Positions 59,290-64,000 of a stretch of 64,000 nucleotides of DNA are shown piece after piece. Position 1 is the first letter of the stretch. Every line of letters begins with the position of its first letter. Origin of the DNA: Amaurobius ferox (taxonomy: Eukaryota > Arthropoda > Arachnida > Araneae > Amaurobiidae). The stretch spans positions 156,061,178-156,125,177 of the forward strand of contig OX578136.1 of assembly GCA_951213105.1 (NCBI GenBank), written 5' to 3'. Position numbers and translations under genes: made by a program. Under the pieces are notes generated by a model. The model was not told where the DNA came from. It saw only the letters and a list, made by a program, of their open reading frames with translations, and searched no databases.

Positions 59290-59837
59290 CCCAGTTACGT
59301 AAATTTGCTCAGTCACTGCTTTTGACGCTAAGCACCGCACATTATAAGGCAAAGTAAAATTTATTAATAAAGTTGCTGCTTAATTTTTTTTAGTGTGAGT
59401 TTTCCTGTCTTGTCCGTCTTATAGTTTCTTTTAAAAATCCACAATAAAAATAATTCATTTCATATTAGGAATAATTATTGCTGAATAAATTTATATACAA
59501 TGTTAGATTCGTATCTTACAGATTTGTAATAGCAAAATAAATAATGTTCAACACAGGTAGAAGAGATACCCAACAAGAGAAATCATATTCGATTGATGCG
59601 CGACGTGAATGGATTTTATCATTTCAGGTTATATGTTGCTGTGAGGCATTTTGCTAACGGCTAGAGTATAACAATTTCAAAACGACTGACATGGCAAATC
59701 GATCTTCAGAAAGAGTTGCGGAGCTCAGTTTCTTTAAACAATGTTTTTAATTAATATCTGTGAGACCAGGAATCACGTAGACAGTTTTATATGTGAATTA
59801 ATTATCTAGCACCACAATAACATTGTGCATGCCAGTA
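59290..59837. other. Unassigned spacer
   Basis: Nothing recognised. Confidence 0.4.
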
Positions 59838-59845
59838 TACAGTGC

Positions 59846-60118
59846 AGGGACGGGACAACCCATAGGTTAAGACAGGAGGATTGCACTCGGAAGACCTTGT
59901 CCAAACTGTTCAAGTGGTCACGTAGAGTACGGCTGAGTTAAATATATGGGTCTGAAAGTCCTTAAGAGAGGTTGGTGCTAGGGGAATGACGGTACATTCC
60001 CTGCGGATGTCGCCCCCACTGGGTTCCGGTCTAAATTGGGTGGCACTGCGTCAGTGCCCAAATAGATACCTTACATCTTCGGGTAGGTCGGATGGTCTGG
60101 CTTAAAAGAAAGAAATTG
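59846..60118 (+). mobile_element. tRNA-derived SINE, family 1 copy 2
   Basis: 273 bp related to 13378-13610 (shared ...GGTTAAG.CA...GCACTCG... and GTTAAAT.TGTGGGTC-type body). It is flanked by an 8-bp duplication TACAGTGC (59838-59845, 60119-60126). The Pol III boxes are degenerate. Confidence 0.7.
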
Positions 60119-60126
60119 TACAGTGC

Positions 60127-60509
60127 TCATAGTAAGATATTTAAGCATTTCAATAGCTATGTAAGGACTGGTCCCTATGTCTACACGTTAGGTTTATTTA
60201 TATAGTAATGTGACCATGGCCAATCGAATGAAGGGGATTATAGTACTGAGAATTATTACAGTTAAGATAACGAACTCGGAAACAAAGCGAGATAGACGAA
60301 AAAAAGTTGTGTAATACGTATTAAGGAATCGACAGAAGGGCCAAACGTAGTTCGCGTATACAGAAGACAATAAATACCCGTCGTATTTAATCGGTTGCTA
60401 GATGCACAACACTGCAACTCTGTAAATGGTTTATACCGTACATTTCGTTTTGTTGCTAAGTTATTGATAACGATTTAAATTCTTGGCTAGGTGCAATGTA
60501 TCACTTATA
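60127..60509. other. Unassigned spacer
   Basis: Nothing recognised. Confidence 0.4.
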
Positions 60510-61561
60510 CAGGGTGTCCCCAAAAGACTGAAACGTGCTTTAATTACTTACCTGTTGGAGATAAGTGGGCAATGTAAATTGCAAAAATGTTGAAAGTAAG
60601 GTAAGATATACTAACTACGAATACTCATACGTTAAGAAATACTACTACGTTAATGAAATAGCCCTCCCATTCATTTACAAAAAGTTGCAGTTTTAAAATT
60701 TTTATGCGACCCCCTTAGATAAATTTGGTCAATCTGAAAATTTTTATTTTTTAATGCAACAAGATCATTAAAAAAAAACCCGCATATCTGTATCTTTAAA
60801 ATTGAGCAAATTATATTTAATTGAATATTGAACATTGTGAATGGGACTCTATATCAAATTGGAAATGTAAATTTGTGACATATCACAAAAGAAATAAAAC
60901 TGTAGTAATTTTTATTTTTTAAAGCAACAAGATCATTAAAAAAACCCCGCATATCTGTATCTTTAAAATTGAGCGAATTATATTTAATTGAAAATTGAAC
61001 ATTGTGAATGGGGACTCTATATCAAATTGGAAATGTAAATTTGTGACATATCACAAAATTGATAAAACTGGACGATAATACATAGGATACCCAACCGCTT
61101 AGTGAATACCACTGCTTTATATGATCTCTGTCTCTGTAATGCTTTATTTAGATGCATTTGTGATAAAAAATTTTGACACATATTAACGTATGTTTGATCT
61201 AAACAATTCCCATCGTCAATTTGTTTATGATCCCTATTTTCACTGATGAAACAGCATTTCACATGATACGGAAAAGATTTTTTCCTTTATCATAATTCAG
61301 TTGATTTTAAAGATACAGACATGCGGTTTTTTTAATGATCTTTTTGCATTAAAAATAAAAATTTTCTGATTGACCCAATTTGTCTAAGGGGATCGTATAA
61401 AAATTTAAAAATTGTAACTTTTAGAAAATGAATGGGAGGACTATTTCATTAACGTAGTCTTATTTCCTACCTTACATTCAACATTTTTGCAATTTACATT
61501 GCCCACTTATCTCCGACAGCTAAAGAATTAAAACGCGTTTCAATCTTTTTGGGACACTCTG
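60510..61561. mobile_element. Long-TIR (foldback-like) MITE, TA-flanked
   Basis: Ends CAGGGTGTCCCCAAAAGACTG and its diverged complement (TCTTTTTGGGACACTCTG), flanked by TA (60508-60509, 61562-61563). The inverted arms continue for about 290 bp (60510-60800 against 61270-61561). Between them a block of about 177 bp (KEY sequence GCAACAAGATCATTAAAAAA) is directly duplicated at about 60756 and 60924. No coding capacity; a non-autonomous Tc1/mariner-superfamily element is likely. Confidence 0.85.
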
Positions 61562-62919
61562 TATTCCATCGCGCATGGCCTGTTTATTATAGATAGACCT
61601 GACGTTTACATGTATGGAACTTTCTGTGCATATTTATTAAGGTGCTCAAGGATTTTCTTAGGAACACTGTACATTCTCTGCAATTTCCACTATTTAAAAA
61701 TATATATATAAATAATTCGAGTTTTTGGATTATACTCTTTGTGTTTAAGACAAAAAAATTCTAAAATTTAAATTATTTAGGCATGTTTTTATGATAAGAA
61801 TATAACTTGACTTTGGTCATATTCAATAATTACCCAGATCACAGCATAAAATGCTGCTCAAATAAAGTTTATTAAGTAGAAGTACTTTTCAGAAATCTTT
61901 GATTCTCATTTTGTGTATCTCGGATTTTGCCATTTAGCTATTCTCTGTATTATCTGACTTTGTCTAGCTCTCATTCGTGCGTTTAGGTCTAGACTTGTTT
62001 GCATTGAAGACGGAAAGCCAAGAATTTCCGAAATGTACGGCTGCGTGCCAAACTTTATTTATGCATCATTTTATACTGTGATATTGTTTATTTTTTATTT
62101 AGAATACTTTTATTATCGAAATATCGTGTTGAAATATTATATTGTGATCTAGTTTACTACGTTTTAAATATTTTTATTCCGAATATAATTTTCAATGGAT
62201 TTGTGCATTTCGTGCGTAGTACAACATGAAGTAACTACAATGTCTGTGTGTGCGTCTCTACTCATGTCTAACATTGCAATGTGTGTATCCACTCCTAAAC
62301 AGTATCCAATGGATTTTCATAAAATGTATTATTTAAATGGCATATATGTAATTCTAATAATAACTATTTTGTACAAATGAAAAGCTTGGAATTATAGTAG
62401 TCTAATTCCGTTAATGAAATAAGTTGGACACATTTTTGTAGTTAAATATTTTTTTTAATATTTTAAATGATCTAAAAAAGTAGTTCAGGATTCGGCCGCT
62501 AGTTGGAATAACTTTTGCGGCAATGCAAACGGATATCCAAATATTGAGAAGTTAGTGGTCCAACTCTAAGGAAAATGGCGTCGTATGAGACTGTTTCGGA
62601 TAACAATGACGAAATAATAGTATAGAATACCTAGTCATACAAAAGAATCTGGCAAAGAATATGTTAAAATCGAAGATGCTATTTCCTTTGAAAATATTAA
62701 AACTTGCTGTTTTACTGCTTTAAATAGTTTTTGAAGTTGAACAATTATTTGCAGTGGAGATAAACACTATTTTAAAATCATAATTATTTTATTTAATGAA
62801 ACCCCCAAATTCTTTTCAGGTAGTTGCAGGTTTGCTGTGAGGTCTGAGGAAGTTGTCTTTAATGTATGGTATACCGGTCGAGTTAGTTTGCTTAGTTAAA
62901 CAGAAGATCTTTCAGCAAA
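61562..62919. other. Unassigned spacer
   Basis: AT-rich; no motif recognised. Confidence 0.4.
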
Positions 62920-63275
62920 TCAATCGAAAATCGTGATTTATAGTGATTATCGTGGAGGACGAAATATAAGTAGAAATATTGCATAAGACTTTACTTCTAA
63001 AGTTATCGACAACAAGTTCTTGGTTCCAACGTATACATATTTGGCAAATGATCGTGCCTTTGGAATGCTGAAGACTGCCAACAAAATACGAGAGCACATC
63101 TATACTCCATATCAGTGGTGGGAGTTAATGCAAGTTAAAAACAAAAATGTGATATTATCCAGATGACGAACAAAGATTTTCTGTCTTCTTCAGCTGCATT
63201 AAAACAAAATATAACAAACATGAAGGTAACGCTGAACATAAATAAGGTTTTGTGGATTAAAATGTCATGAATGTT
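62920..63275 (+). pseudogene. Fragment of a transposase-like gene (YSD.CGGQNRN family)
   Basis: The plus strand reads SKIVIYSDYRGGRN, then after a TAA VIDNKFLVPTYTYLANDRAF, GMLKTANKIREHIYTPYQWW and ELMQVKNKN. After a one-base frame change it reads MTNKDFLSSSAALKQNITNM and INKVLWIKM. This order matches my recollection of a common insect/arthropod protein family, usually annotated uncharacterized, with YSD(S/T)CGGQNRN and a KFLV.GH(S/T)Y..(N/C)D block, believed to be transposon-derived. Only the middle of that protein is present, with stops and a frameshift, so this is a remnant. The superfamily name is not certain. Confidence 0.55.
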
Positions 63276-64000
63276 GTATTCAAAAGATGAAATTAAAAAA
63301 TATTGCAAGAAGTTTTACCACTCGGAGCAATAATCTGGAATTCACGAATGTATTTAAGTGGAACTAGAAAGTGAAACATTCACACACAACACATTTACTT
63401 TATATTGGTGCATTTATTTTATATTAACACATTTATTTTATATTAACATAATTATTTTACATTAACGCATTATAGTGTATATATAGTTTTTATAACACAT
63501 TATAGTATACCTAGTTTTATTATAGTGTAATATAACACATTTTGATGAATATAAATAATAAATGAGTAAATCAAATTTCAATGCACAAAACCTATGCCGT
63601 CCTCTCCTAGATTATAGGTATAGAACTACCCTAAATCCCCGTAGTTTTTGTCGCAAATGATTTTCTCATACTCACCTAATTACATTGAGAGGTAGTAATG
63701 GACAACATAGCTTTCGTAATACGAAATCAGATTTATCTATTTAAGAAACAGCTATTCTTGCAAACGAAACGAAACTTTTGTGTGGGTATTGATTTTGCTG
63801 ATGGAAGCTTTTCTTGTATAGGATATGCAAGTAATGTTCTGATTTGATTTATTTCATATATTTGAGTAAGAAGGACAAGCAAACGCAAATAGTATAATTT
63901 TATTATCTCACTAACTATACAGAGTGATTCAGCATTGTTGACCTCGGATTTTGAGCATAGAGTTCTACTTCTTAAATACTTCCAATTTAAAAGTAACTTA
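63276..64000. repeat. Spacer with an about-20-bp tandem tract
   Basis: At 63394-63475 the unit CATTTATTTTATATTAACA is repeated about four times with small changes. The rest, to the window end, is unassigned AT-rich DNA. Confidence 0.6.

Noticed and set aside
28265..64000. Search for the next nAChR exon (expected to encode ..NQ....TN.WL..) downstream
   Set aside because: Reading by eye did not reveal a splice-bounded match; an alignment-based search is required before claiming absence.

Overview
This is a 64 kb stretch of AT-rich eukaryotic, non-coding-dominated genome. An exon with consensus splice signals, tRNA-derived SINEs, hAT and Tc1/mariner relics, a miniature LTR element and very abundant microsatellite-bearing repeats point to an arthropod. 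The repeat spectrum looks arachnid (spider) to me, but that is an impression and not something the sequence proves. There are no bacterial-style operons. Almost every long open frame is a chance frame in a repeat or a fragment of a dead transposase.

The only convincing host gene piece is one 155-bp exon (28110-28264, +). It encodes the start of the ligand-binding domain of a nicotinic-acetylcholine-receptor-like Cys-loop subunit and has an exact acceptor and a GTAAGT donor. The rest of that gene was not found, so much of the window is probably intron or flanking DNA of this gene.

The remainder is a layered transposon landscape. Left part (1-13 kb): a 902-bp TRIM-like LTR element with PBS, polypurine tract and 4-bp target duplication (1811-2712); a hAT MITE and a 2.8-kb ZBED5-type hAT sharing one 8-bp target site (4025-7174); a palindromic MITE; a third, DUF4371-type hAT (8516-10081); and microsatellite-bearing repeat family A. 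Middle (13-36 kb): two kinds of tRNA-derived SINE, family C elements, a promoter-bearing family D with a hammerhead-like motif, a LINE 3' end, a decayed Tc1 element, a 28-bp minisatellite, and a second hAT (32891-35454). Right part (36-64 kb): MITEs rich in the CCAATATTGG palindrome, nested family B/C insertions, a head-to-tail array of six family A copies (50027-55001), several long hairpins, a Tc1-like element interrupted by a 465-bp insertion (55509-57394), a 145-bp tandem repeat family, a third SINE, a long-TIR MITE (60510-61561) and a fragment of a transposase-like gene (62920-63275).

The most interesting pattern is that three sequence families (A, B, C) share one design: a small hairpin at the 5' end, a nearby copy of the stem sequence, a CA/CAGA-type microsatellite, and a 3' terminal hairpin. 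This resembles non-autonomous Helentron elements (HINE/DINE-1 type). Family A has additionally become a satellite-like array with a 775-800 bp unit. Separately, two unrelated promoter-bearing repeats carry CTGANGA-stem-GAAA motifs downstream of a TATA box, which recalls the hammerhead ribozymes of Penelope-like elements.
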